A DNA stretch of 64,000 nt from Membranipora membranacea (Eukaryota; Bryozoa; Gymnolaemata; Cheilostomatida; Membraniporidae). Each line of letters starts with the position of its first letter. Positions within the stretch are counted from its first letter, which is position 1. The stretch is taken from positions 10,106,001-10,170,000 of the forward strand of contig OU612068.1 of assembly GCA_914767715.1 (NCBI GenBank), given 5' to 3'. The position numbers were made by a program, and so were the translations under genes. The notes below the pieces were generated by a model. That model ran no database searches. It saw nothing but the letters and a program-made list of their open reading frames with translations, and had not been told where the DNA came from. This document shows positions 24,601-37,400 of this stretch, piece after piece.

Positions 24601-27600
24601 TCATCATGAGCTATTGTTTAATCGTTGTTCCTTTAAAGCTACTTACCATTGCGAAATAGGCTTTTTACTGTTCTGTGATGTTGCATTAAAACAACTTGCT
24701 ATTTTTAGGATGAATATGAGGAATATTTCCCGGAGATTGAAGCCGTGATATTGTTTGGAGAGCCGACTCGATGGGAGACTAATCTACAGCTTATTATAGA
24801 TCTACTTATGACCGGCGGTAAACCAGAGCACCATCCCAACTCTATACCAGAGTCTCACATACCAGTACTAGCCTGTAACATGGATATGGTGTGGATGGCT
24901 GAAGCCTGTATGCCCAGGTTAGTTTTTTATCCTCTCCGAATCAGGTGTGTACAATGTACTGTTATTTGGCACGTATCACTATGCTACTTGGCAAGTGGTG
25001 CTATAGTTTTTAGTTTGAACCGGTTTGTTATTACAAAACAATACTAGTTTTTGAATACGTGATGCACGATGCACGTCTTATACTGTATAACTAATAATGT
25101 AAGTAACAAGAACAGCTGATTATGATAAGATGGTTTACGGCTACCTTCCAGTGTGTGTATTATTACTTTAGTCTTGTTAGCCAATCATTCCCTGATAACC
25201 GGTTCAGAATATGTAAGACACAGAAATAGCATTGCATAGGTCTAGCAGTCAGGAAGAAAACTTTTTAGCTCTTAGTGATTTTGACCGGCCTGCATGATAA
25301 AAAAGAGTGAACCTTTGACCCTAACCAACAGGTACGGGGTTGTGGGGGTTGGGACTCATCGCCAATGAACTGTGACGGATCTTAAATTCATCGTAACTTG
25401 TAAGCAAATCCAAGTGCCAAAGTACCAAAGTTGGAATTTGACTATTATTGGAATTAAGATTTCTGGTAAGCTTAGTAAGAATGTCGGTCTGTACAAGACC
25501 CCCTCAATGAGAAGGAGTTCACTGGCTGTGTATACAAAAAGAATATAAAGTTTGGTCTTTTCAATTTTCATCCTGTCTGCTCAGTTCAAGAAAGGGTTCT
25601 AGGATTAACCGAGATCCAATAACCTTGAAGTTTTGAACGAGAGAGGTTAATAACAATGTGTCTGGAATGAGAGGGAGAGTCTGTATGATAGCAAATAGTA
25701 CAAAATGGATGGATGGATTTTATTACTATCACTGACAGAAAAAATGAGTCGCGAAATACAGTGTAATTGCTGGCACTTTGAATCAGCAAGAAATACAAAA
25801 TTTTGACTACATACATCCTTTGAGAGGCGGTTGAAACTATACCATGCACATGATCATTAAAAACACTAATCAATTAACCTTGAAGTTTTCAACAAAGGTA
25901 GTGCCATCAATGAGAGGGGGGATCATTGTCTCTGTAGGAAATGTGAGAGCACTGGTCCTTTCAAACTATACTCAAACCTTGAATTTTTTTAACAATGTGT
26001 CCAAGGCAATACTTGAGAACGAAATTCACATTTCATGATGATAAATCAATCGGTACCAAACTAATCTTGATCTGGATTGGGGCAACAGTAACTGCCCAGT
26101 AACCAATCCAGCTTGTTACTGAGATGTGTGTGTATACTCCTGTGTCAGCCATTTACATAATATTAACTAAATATATTATTTTGTTACAGATTTGGACATG
26201 GTTGTTTTCTGTACTGTCTGGAACATTTATACAAAGTGAGTCAACTTCTTGTAATTATGTTGGAAATTAAGTTAATGTGCAAAAAGTTGAAATTCTGAGA
26301 ATTTAAACCTCTTACTTCCCTGTGGTTTGTCTAAGTAAATTTTTTTAGGTTTTTATAAAAAAAACTTGAGATGTGCCGTATTTGACATACTACAGTATTG
26401 TGTGCATTCCACCTTCATGGTTGGTGGTCTTTCAACAATATTTCTTTTAATTTCTAGAAATTATCGGGAAAGGACTTGAAATATACAGCTCTGATCGGTA
26501 AACCCAGTCCCATCACATACCACCATGCAGAATACTGTCTAAATGAACACGCCAAAACACTCGGCATAAACAGAGCTATAGGACACTTATATTGTGTAGG
26601 GTAAGTTGTAAACACCCTGTCTTAAAATGTCACATATGGTGATCTCAAGGTTAAACCCGTCCTCACATGTAATGAACGTACGTGCTCTCTTTACCTAATT
26701 CGGATCAGCGTCATGCCAAAAACGTGAGCTGAATGCACGGCTTTAGCTTGAGTTCTTTTCCTGGTTTGTCCGGAGCGTCTCTGTTTTTTAACACCAAAAT
26801 GTAGAGTCCCCAAAATCAGAAAAAATATACTTGTTAGAGAATTGAGGCAACAAGGTATTCTGAGAAATCATCTCATGCAAACTTGAGAGGGCTTGAATAT
26901 GCACTGACAGGATAAATGCCAAGCCTGCCATCTCCTTTATTACATAACTAGGCTATATGATGCAACGAAAACATAATGCAATGTAAATGAAAAGAGTTGA
27001 ACTCTCCACCGCTTGCCTATAATCAGGAGGTGAACGCTGAGAAGTATGGCCTCATGCCAACATTCTGGGTGTGCAGAGGGTGTGTTGAAATACTGCAATC
27101 TCATTGGCTAATGGAATCAGTTGACCCGTATAAACCAGTCAGAATAATACAAAGCCTGCTTTGAATAATTCACAGCTTGAAGTCGCGAACTAGGCGCACA
27201 GCAACAACCCAGCAACAAAACAAAATACACCAACAATAGAATTCAATTTGGAAACCTTGATGTACTCATATTTATACACCATTCAAAGTCTTGTTACATA
27301 AGCAAGGCGGTGAGGAATTTGTACAGTATGCAAGCGATGTCTGAGCTTGTCTGTCTGTCTGTCAGCGAGATAAACACCAGGATAAACTATGAGTCAATGT
27401 CTAGACATAAGCTACCCAGGCATCCTCTACAAGTAAATATCTGTTATGGTGCTAATACCAGGAAACTAATTCTAAGTCTGTTATTGAGAATAAACAGCTG
27501 TAACAGCAGACTCTGCTTGTCTCGGGGAGTGGCCATTGTCTGTTGGTTGTTGTCAGCCTCCTTTGCCACTGGTCTGGTTGAGATGTGAAGTTTAATCTGA

Positions 27601-30600
27601 GATCAAATGATGGTGGATGCGATATGAAGCATATTATATTAGTCAGGATAGCCTTCTCTGTACACCACTACATGAAAATGATGCACTGCACTCTTGTGTG
27701 TTGCTAGTAGGTTGTTCATAACACAAATAAGCAAAGGTCGGTCTTTACCCAGGTATACAACTTTGATCTTCCAAAATAAAAATCAGCATCAATAGGCTAA
27801 CTAATGCTATGGTACCACCCATTCAGAAGGTAACTTTGAATAGACCACATGTTTCGACATGACTAGAAAAAATTATGTTGCATAGCCTTATATATTACAC
27901 AATCATTAGTTTTTTGTCAGAGTAGATTTTTCGAGGCTCGTAACATTTTGACAAAATTTCAAAAGTAAGCTACCCACTTCATCCCGAGTTGCTAGGATTA
28001 TAGGAGTTTGCTATGAAATTTCCACTGTGCTAGTAAATTTCGCCTTATCCGCCAACAAGATGCCATGCCCGATTTAGCAATCTTTTTGGGGTTCAATCTG
28101 AATCCAGTTCCGTCACCGCCACCTGTCTCCGGGGCTGACACTTCTATTTATTTGACTGCCGATGTAATCTGCCTTTTTATAATGGCGTAAGAGGCTGTAC
28201 TGCCAAATAATGGCACACTCATTCAAAATTAGCCATAAAGTATGAATAAAGAATAATGGCAGATATAAAAAGGGGCATATTGTAGTTTCTATGAACTCAA
28301 TTTAATTCTCATTTCTCTCAACTAAACTTTGTTTTGTCAGATGTTGTTTTTAACCTGCTGTCCATTAAATCTTGTTTGGAATGGAAATATGTCATATCTA
28401 TGCCACATGACATCATTGATGCATGGCGAAATTATTATTATTGTGATGATTAATCTATTGCAAAATATTTGCCCGAGATCCTGTTTACATCCTGTTTGAG
28501 GTATAAATAGAGGATGGTCGGAGGTGTGCTCTAATCATTGAATCTGATTGGCTAATACTGTTCTATAGAATATTGGTTTGCTATTATGCATGTAGACCCA
28601 AGAATAATATTACAGCTAGGGAAAAGGCAATTCTGAGTATTATATAATTGCTTTCTCTGTTATGATAACTGATCATCATTGCACAACAACAGCTGTGTAA
28701 ATTGATACTCGTGCTAAGAAGAAATTGCCCGTGTGTAACTTCTATATAATCTGGTATGCATCCAATATGAAATCTTAGAAGAATCACGTTTTAAAACAGT
28801 TTCCAGAAAAAAGTTGACAGTAACTGTAAGATGTTTTAGGTCAGGGGTGCCCATACTATTTCTACAGTGGGCCATATTTGCAATTTAGAAAATTTTAGTG
28901 GGCCAAATGTAGTTTGGCTTAGTGATTATTGATGACCCTAGGAGACCCCCAGAGATACATGTTTGCTACATTTTTCTAAGTATATTGTATTAGGGAGTTG
29001 TTTTTGGGGCTAGTTTGATCTGTTGGAAATTTGAAAATGTGTACAAATATTGATCAAAGGGAGAGGGAAAGCTGATAAAATTCGGGAGGATCACAACCAT
29101 TTGCGGGCACATTGTAACTTAATTGCATGTAGAGAGAACCAATAAAACATTGCAGGTAGTGCGAAAAAATGATGCGTTTTCACTGGCAGCCTGATGTTCT
29201 CTAGTTCTGTTCTCTAGTCAGTAATACGCGAATTCATGTAAATTTTTACACAGACCCTTGAAAACAAATTGAAAACAGACCATGTTGCTGGCCGCGGTTT
29301 GGGCACCCCTTTTTTAAGTCTTCTCAGAAGTTTTCTTTGTGACGAAAGAAACTACAATTTATTCATTGATAGATTGCAAAACCATTGATGACTTGCGTCA
29401 CTATCAATTTTTTTTAGAACAACATAGATACAAAATCTATACATAATATTGACAGTTGACAATGTGTGCCTGTATTTTATACCATTTCTTAAATTAACTA
29501 AACAAAGTTTTAACTTCAAAAGAACTTTATCGTTACAATTTAATCGTAGAGGCTCCTTCAATCCTTCATCCTGCACTAACTGAACCAAGTAAACTCCATA
29601 CTGCAGTTGTCTTGTACTGACCTTTGGACGTACTAATCCTGTCAGTATTATTTGGTCAGCTCTGAAATTTCACATTGAAGGTCCTCTTTCAAGTCCTGGA
29701 ATTAATATTGTGTTATACACACAAAGAAGTTTTGTACTGTCACTGGACTTTGGACTAATTTATTTGGTCAGTTCTTAAATTTCGCAAAACAGGATCCTCT
29801 ATAAATCCCGAGATGAATGTGTGCATAACTGCACAGGCATTTATTGAATGATTTATATTATAATATTCTATATTTAGATAAGTTGGCCTTGAGATTGACT
29901 GATTAGGATACAATGCCTTGAGCAATAAATCTTGCTTGTCATACTTTCAGTTTCCTGTGCCTGCCACTAAATTTTGGGTGACTGCCAAAGCATTTGACAT
30001 CATAGAGGGGATTGTCACTGGTGTGTCGCATCCTAGCGATGTGATTCGCTGATGTAGTGCTCAAACCCTATGCAATTTGCAAATAATATACATTAAGCAT
30101 CAGGCGCATTATCTCTCCACTAATTTTACAGCCAGTGATTTACAGGTTTATTATGAAATATGTTATCTCTTTCTACCAGATTAATGCTTTACAAAATATT
30201 TATTGTGCAAAGCAAAGTGTCATGACTACCATGTTTGACTTTGAACTGATTGCATCTGAAAGACATGAAAACATTATATCCTGTATCCTATACCTATATC
30301 CTGGTAGCATCTCCATTCCAAGAATAATCGTTTCATTTGCTTCATCGCCTTAGTCGGTCCAACTTCCACACACGCCATGAGACGATTGACACTGGTAAGT
30401 CTTGAGCTGCAATAAGTTTCAAATGTGCTGCATATGAGAAATAGCTCTAGAATTTACTCATTGACATGAAGGCCAGAAATAAGGGGGGAAAAGCATACAA
30501 TTAGCAGCCACTGTAATATAACTGGGAGTTATACTCTCCATAATAATGGGATGACAACCCAAAGGAGAATGGTTTTCCTTTTTAAAACAAACTTCCAAGT

Positions 30601-31787
30601 CTAACTTTTCTTTTCAGCATATCGCGATAAAGTGCACATTGAACAACTGCTCAATTATTGGCTGTTGACTGTTAATTAATTTGCGAGATAATAGAGAGAA
30701 ATGCTCAATAAGCATCAAAAATTCTTAATGATTCTCACTTGTGTGCCAATTGAGAAAAGATCAATCGCCTTCGAGTGACCAGAATTTGCCAGTTAAACAC
30801 GAGATATTCATCAGCCAATCATACAAAATACAAAGGTTCACTAATTAACGCAAAGACAAAAGATGTTAAAGTAAATATGAAGACGTAGAAGATTGTGACA
30901 GCAACACCAGGGCAGACTAGGGCTGTCAGGTGCTTGTCACTCAATAATCACTAACATACTAGGCCTCACTCCTATCTTACCTCCATATATGCGTAACTTG
31001 CAACTTCTCTGCATGTCATGTTTCATTATAATACCATGATATTTGTCTGGAGTGTAGGATTTAGTAGACCTATCGTATATTTTTCTGTCCTAATGTAACT
31101 TTGTGATGTGATGATTGACTTATTCATGGCCGTCTGTTTATGTCTCATTTTCTCTCTGTTTGCAGTGATAACCCAGATACAGATATATATGGTGCAAACT
31201 TATACGCTCGTTATCTGAGGGGGAAACAGAGACATGTTGGCGTATCCTCTATAGGTAATATTGAGTTTATTATTTTGCTGCCATAATTACAACTACCTGA
31301 GACCTGAGCAAAACAAATGTTCCTATGCTGTATATGTATGATTGTCGTTCCTAATAGTATATCATATAGTAAATATTTATTATAGCTGTTATATAAAAGT
31401 GTGCAACTGTCAACTTTTACTTTGTGAGAAGCCTAGAAGATTTTGGTTAATATGAATCCGATTCGACTACTTCTTTATCTTATTCTCCTTGTATTGTTAG
31501 GTAAGCGAAGTAAGATGATGTTGGGAGCTCCAGCACATATAGAGAGCGGCTCGGCGGCTGATGAGGTAAATGAAGAAGAACTATTAGACTCTGCTGAGAC
31601 GTGCGAATCTATATTAGTGAATACGGGAGTTTACTCCGCTGACTCTCAGATGGCATATGGCACGGGGGTGTCCAGCCATGTAGACTTTGCTATAGAGGAT
31701 GACCTCAGAAAACCTGACTATATGGTTGCTAATGTTCTCGAAGCTGTACAACTTGTATTAAAACAAGAAGGGTTATCCGATAGCTGA
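21651..31787 (+). CDS. HDHD5: HAD-like hydrolase domain-containing protein 5 (8 exons)
   Basis: Haloacid-dehalogenase-superfamily protein of the CECR5 family, mitochondrial in vertebrates; substrate not established. Exons: 21651-21761, 22226-22429, 23533-23739, 24709-24917, 26190-26235, 26458-26600, 31166-31254, 31501-31787; phases join, 431 aa (human 423). The start gives an arginine/serine-rich, acid-free leader typical of mitochondrial import, followed by FGFMFDIDGVFVRG: motif I with Asp47 and Asp49. Motif II is VTNAGN, the family stretch SHSPLKMF and VSGQGPV follow, then PVLACNMDMVWMAEA, the lysine-containing GKPSPITY, and motif IV GDNPDTDIYGANLY. The C-terminus ILVNTGVY...NVLEAVQLVLKQEG matches the family. 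The 4.57 kb intron 26601-31165 is by far the largest and holds a MITE. Exon 8 starts GTAAG directly after its acceptor. Confidence 0.95.
23033..23106 (+). repeat. 37-base tandem duplication
   Basis: Two adjacent copies (23033-23069, 23070-23106) beginning AGTTTTTAAATT, differing at a few positions, in HDHD5 intron 2. Local duplication with no coding content. Confidence 0.8.
24538..24581. repeat. AT-rich hairpin
   Basis: AGAGACTATAGATA at 24538-24551 is exactly inverted at 24568-24581, separated by an ATATATT-rich loop that is itself nearly palindromic. Lies in HDHD5 intron 3. Probably an expanded AT dinucleotide palindrome. Confidence 0.75.
28842..29310. mobile_element. hAT-like non-autonomous DNA transposon (MITE)
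   Basis: In the large HDHD5 intron. The left end reads CAGGGGTGCCCATAC and the right end GGTTTGGGCACCCCT, imperfect terminal inverted repeats of the AGGGGTGCCCAAAC kind found in hAT-superfamily elements. The interior has GTGGGCCATATT and GTGGGCCAAATG near the left end and GGCCGCGGTTTGGG near the right end, a common pattern in these elements. No transposase coding. The expected 8-base target duplication is not obvious (T-rich on both sides), so the copy is probably old. Confidence 0.7.
29611..29850 (+). repeat. Diverged ~120-base tandem duplication
   Basis: Two adjacent units (29611-29730, 29731-29850) share TGTACTG, CTTTGGAC, TTATTTGGTCAG, an AAATTTC block and a TCCTCT block in the same order and spacing. 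Diverged, non-coding, in the HDHD5 large intron close to the MITE. Confidence 0.6.
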
Positions 31788-34491
31788 TGATGTCATGATG
31801 ACACCTCAATGTAATCGGCAGCATATCATATCCTAAATTATATGACGGATTCTATACTAAGCTCTATATCATTATTTCAACTGGTTTGAATCTTACCATT
31901 TTCGTAACCTGTTTCATTGACAAACATTATTTATTATCTTGTATTCTTATAAGCTATCTGCTACCTGTATTTCGTATCAATATATAACTTGATCAAATCA
32001 AGTAAAGATCTGGTTTTTTTTCTCCAAAAAATTCTCAATTTTCAAGCAAGACCAATAATAGCTGATGACATCATATCAACGTTTACATCATATACCATAT
32101 GAGATTTGTTATCGGCATTTTACCGTCCTCTTACTTGTAAAGGCCAAGTTCATGTTTTAGAATTTAGACATATATGTAGTTTTGTGTACTTGTCAAGGTT
32201 ATTTTAGCGCAACTGTCTCATTCAGTTACAGATATTTTTACCAGCCTTGTTCGGTTGGCCCCAAGCCCTCACTTTGTTTGGCAGCTATTTTTGTACAGTG
32301 TCTATGTGTATTTATAGCCCCAGCGTTGTAGCTGGATCATTGTTAAGTTCATATATCTCTGATCTGCAATATTTGGTATCCTCACTGGTGAAGGTACTTA
32401 AAGATAATTAATGTTATTTTTACTTTGACTGGAAAGTAAAGTAAAGAGCTTCAATGCAGTACAATATTTCTCAATCATTCTGGCATGCCAAGTAACCAAT
32501 CGCAATTTTGATGCAATTGATGTGTATAAAAAAAAATTAGGTAGAGAGTGCCGAGTAGTGATTAACAGAATATTCTAAGAAGAACATTGTACTATAGGTT
32601 GCAGGGGGTGGTTGGTGTGTTTTGTATTGTTAAAGGGCAACCAAGGTTTCGCAGCAATGCACTAATGGGTAGCAAATAATGTGCTTGGCACCATCAGCTT
32701 TGTGCATTACGCGATGCAAAACTCAAAGTAGTTGCTGACTCTAAGCTGGGTAACACATCAGTTTAGGGGAGGTTCCAAGACTTTGCTGTAATAATTATAG
32801 AGCACAGGCTAAATAATAACAGGAACAGGAAACTGCTATGTGGTATTCTCTTTTAGCTGAGTTTGAGTACCTGATGGAAGAAATGTTTCACAAGAATTCT
32901 GGCTGAATAATCATCCGAATTATATTTTGTCTTTTTCCCCATGCAGAAGGTGCAATCTGCTATTAATCAATGGCCATCAATGAGAAGTTGTTTGAAACCT
33001 TTAAGTACTGTGTATAGAACGTTGCAACAACATCCTTTTGTTGCTCGGTGATGGCTCTGGCAATTAATTGATGACCCAGCAAAATCAGCTTACAAGCACG
33101 CAATGATATGTTTCTGAGAATTTTCAGTTTTCATAGTGGTTGGTCCACTAGGCTTAGTTATTACCAGCCAATGCTAAGAATACTGCCAAATCAATCGACA
33201 TATTTGTACAGAGCATTAGGGAGTTTACCCATATGCTTGAATTTGGCCTTTCCAATAAAACCAAGGCTGAGTTTTGCAAATCTATCCACCTTGCTTGAAA
33301 GCATGCTGTACCATGTACTCAACAGGTTGCTACACCACTTAGATACCCAATCAATACGCGCCTTAGTAACCTGACAATACTGCCTGTTATTCCAGCTATG
33401 GCGAGCTGAGAAATGGTTCGGGTCACATAGTGGGCATGATATATCAGGAGTAGGCTACTATGGAGATGATACCTCTCCAGCTGAAACATTGTTTCGTCAT
33501 ACTGTTGGGTTTTATCTTCAGAAGTTGCAGCTTCAAAGTTGATGAGAATACAACAGCTACAGATTTTAATGACCTGTATTCTGAATATGACTGCCTCTTG
33601 TTCAAATACAAGGTGGTCGTTGAGGTTGTCCTTTACCTTGCTTAGTTTGAACATTTTGTTATTCGTTTTTTGTTTATTCGTAGTTTATAGCTGGGCCGGC
33701 ATATGAAAAAATGCTGACCAAACATAGAAAAAAATGTCGTAGAGAATCTCGTTTTGGTATCTGTGGAGTGGACGAACATAAAATTTCCACAGTAATCTGT
33801 TTTTCTTTTAAAATGAACTTTGTCCCAAGTGTTGATAAGAAAATTGAACTTGAACAATTCTCAATAAGTGCTTTTAGAATAAGTTGTGTCATTGCCCTGT
33901 CATTGCAGAGTTATTTCCCCTCTATTATTGAGCAGGTAACTCCTAAAGTTACACACAGGAAAAAGCTTGTCGTGTCCATAAAATATTAAATGACATAGTA
34001 TATACACGCTTAGACTTCTTATATTCATGTCTGATCCTATTTATTCTATTATTTTGATAGTTGATGCTATACTGCTTAGCTGGGCAGGACCACTGCCGAT
34101 ATGCCCCGCCTCTTGTTTTTTCAAAGGTTTCGTTTTGTAAAGAGGCTAATTCGGAAGGACAACAATCTCCAAAAACAAACAATATTTCACTATTGATGTA
34201 AAGAGAACAATAACTGGCCATGATGAAACTGACACAGCGATGACAACCAATATTCCATTATTTGATTGGCATTATACCCACTGAGAAATACATGTACTGA
34301 GGAATAAATAGGGGATATTCAAGTCAGAGCAGGTGATATGGTAAAAGTCCAATACAGACGTGGTACAATTTTGCTGCAGAAAGCGCACAGAAGTTTATCA
34401 GAAAATCAAATAAAAAGCAGGGAGATATTCAAAATGTCAACATTTAATTCATGTTTTTGAATCTGTGAATTGTCTGCATATCCGCAACACT
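31788..34491. other. Intergenic region between HDHD5 and Wnt
   Basis: 2.7 kb holding the HDHD5 3' UTR and the Wnt promoter/5' UTR. I see no exon with convincing protein character or splice context. Short open frames around 33108-33990 overlap each other on both strands and look random. Confidence 0.5.
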
Positions 34492-37400
34492 ATGAGGGAT
34501 ATTAAACTACCGACTCTGGATTACATTTTGATAACTTTGATCTCTCTCCTTCTGTCTCATGAAGGACTAGCTTCAGCCTGGTAAGTGCACCGCCAAAACT
34601 ATCAGTATTTGTGGAAATAAATTGGTAATAAACACCAGAAAGATGTCACCATTTGATATTCAACGCAGTAGCTATGTTGTGAGCTTTGAAGGGTATCACT
34701 GTTTTGACATTACCAATTTTTTTCCCATTCTCAAGCACATATTATCTTGTAATCGTACTATGATGAATTGGCTTTAAAAACAACTTGGATGACATAAAGT
34801 TTTTGTATTTAATAATAGATAGAAAATAAAACTTTGATCTGCTGACCTATACTACGCAATATTTTGAAAAAGACCGTCAAAGTTTATGGAATTATTTAAA
34901 AAAAACTTGTGCCGCTAAAAATTCACCAACTTAGAACGCTATTGTATGCATGATAAGGAGAACAATAATTGAGAAAGAGAGAATTTGTACAGAGTAGAGA
35001 AAATCATGTTCAGCACTCCATTTATTTGTCTTAAATTCTGAAGCCTGTTATATCATGTTTTGTTTGAAAAAAACACTTCCCTGATGATATCGTCTACGAT
35101 GATAAATTAAATTTCAATTACAGGTTTGTCAGCAAACTACCAATCCACGCTCTCGGGTCAGGAATATACTGTGATAATATACCAGGCCTGTCCGGTACAC
35201 AAAAAAAGCTATGCAGAGAATACCCAGATATAATGGCTAACTTTGCTTTGGGCATCTCGTTAGCTGCCGAGGAGTGTCAGCATCAATTCCGAAATCATCG
35301 CTGGAACTGTAGCATTCTACAGGAAAGTGATTCCAATCTATTCACAAATTTTCTTCTCCGAGGTAAGACACTTAATTTACAGCTACATCTTATTTTATGG
35401 CTTTATTTCATTGAGATATAAAAGTAGTAGTTTTTTTCAAACTTACATTGTTTTATGCAGTGTACTGAAATTAATTGCTATCAAAATATTTAAATTAGAC
35501 TAACAAACCCTAATGTGCCAGCCACATTTTTCAAATTTTACGTATTAATAGATATCACACCATGATTTTTTCTGTCTTAATTTTGACAATCTTTCACCTC
35601 AGATATTATATTCACATACTTGTCAATCAGTGCCAGGCGTTACTTCATGTTTCTATTTTGTTTGTATATTTAGTTGACTAGCGCCTAGTCATTTTTCAAT
35701 GTTTACCGAACATGCTGCTTAGATGGAATTTTTTATCTGTCAGAAGATGGATCAGCCATGAACTGAGAAAGGCTAATATTTAACCAGTATTTATTTTAAT
35801 ATGGCAGAACAGTAGCGCGTTCCTAGCCAGCCTTCAGTATCAGTTTTCTAAAATAATATCAATTTCAATGACACAGCGGAACCAAGAGCTTAATCCTTAA
35901 TCTGCTTAACCTTAGTGATTACAAATAACTGGGTCCAGTTCAGATTTTTGTGAGCGAAAGGGAATTTGAGAGCCAACATATGGCACATTTCTAGTTGCGA
36001 AAATTCATTATCAATTGAAAAGATGTACTAACATTAATTAACATCAATTATCTTCACTTTTGAGGTTGATAACTTTGTAGTTTCCCATAATTCATTTTTT
36101 TAAAAAGATAAAATCCTTTCATGAGCATTATTAACTGTTCCTGACTAACATGACTGCGGTACACTAGGGCCTACAGAATGAAATAAATGTCACAACCTTG
36201 CCGAGATTTGTAGAATTCATTGATTAAAGTAATAGCGAATTTTGTTGTTGAAATTGTTGAGTTATCATGGATCTTATGATAAGCTGAATTGATATTTAGC
36301 AAATTTTTTACTTCGCAATATTTACAGAAATATAAAATCCACTCAAGATTTTCATAGAGTATGACAGAACATGTGGGTTTTTGCCAAACCATAACGAAAA
36401 ACTTGCGTTATGCTGACTATTATTCCATCAAATAATCAAAATTCCTTTTCTAATACAGGAAGCAAGGAGGTCGCTTTTGTGAATTCTATAACCTCAGCGG
36501 GAGTCGTACACTCCATATCTAAAGCCTGCAGTGACGGAGCACTACTGAACTGTGCCTGTGACCCGACTAAGCGTAGCGGTAAGGGCAGCGACTCAGAGGG
36601 AGAGTTTGATTGGACAGGGTGTAGCGACAACGTCAAGTTTGGTGTGAAGTTTGCGAGATTGTTTATCGACGCAAAGGAGTCCGAGACCAGAGATGCCAGA
36701 GGACTGATGAATCTCCACAACAACAGCGCTGGAAGAAGGGTATGTCTTATTGTTATGGTCCAGGGATATGTGCTTAGTTTTGAATTCGATACTATGGCAC
36801 AGAAAGGGCTGATCATAGTGTTTTGCCGACAGATGGGTGGGGGGGGGGAAGCAAGAGTGTGGGGCCTAAAACTAACTCTGAGCCCCCCAGAATTAGCCCC
36901 CTGCCCGACGGCCCCCGGCGACGGGAAACTCTGTAGTGATGTTCTTCTTCTACATGGTCTAAAAGTTGTCCTTTGAATTTTAAATTACAAATAAATTGGT
37001 CTGATATGGTAGAACTGCGTAATTCACTGAACATAATACAAAAAATATTGTATGTTATTTTGGAAACATATACCTTTTCACTTCACATTGCACTTCCCTT
37101 AGGTGTATTCATCATGTAACGCTGTGAGATATCGGGCTTTGTCACAGCTTTTTTAATTTTTGTAGGGAGTGAGTAAGCACGTCAAACTAAAATGTAAATG
37201 TCACGGCGTGAGCGGTTCTTGTAGCATGAGAACCTGCTGGAGGGCCATGCAAGAGTTTGCGGTAGTCGGTGATTTCCTCAAGTCTAAATTTGATAAAGCT
37301 AGATTAGTGGAGATGAACCAAGATGCTACAGAATTATCTCCCTTGACAAAGACTGACCGTCATATTAAAAAAAGCGACATCGTATTCATGGAAAACTCTC

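Noticed and set aside
33319-33654. 111-codon minus-strand frame between HDHD5 and Wnt
   Set aside because: Overlaps other random frames on both strands; no domain or splice signals.
36740-36976. Continuation of Wnt exon 3 into a Pro/Gly-rich reading
   Set aside because: Read-through past the GTATGT donor; the odd composition comes from the GC-rich repeat core.
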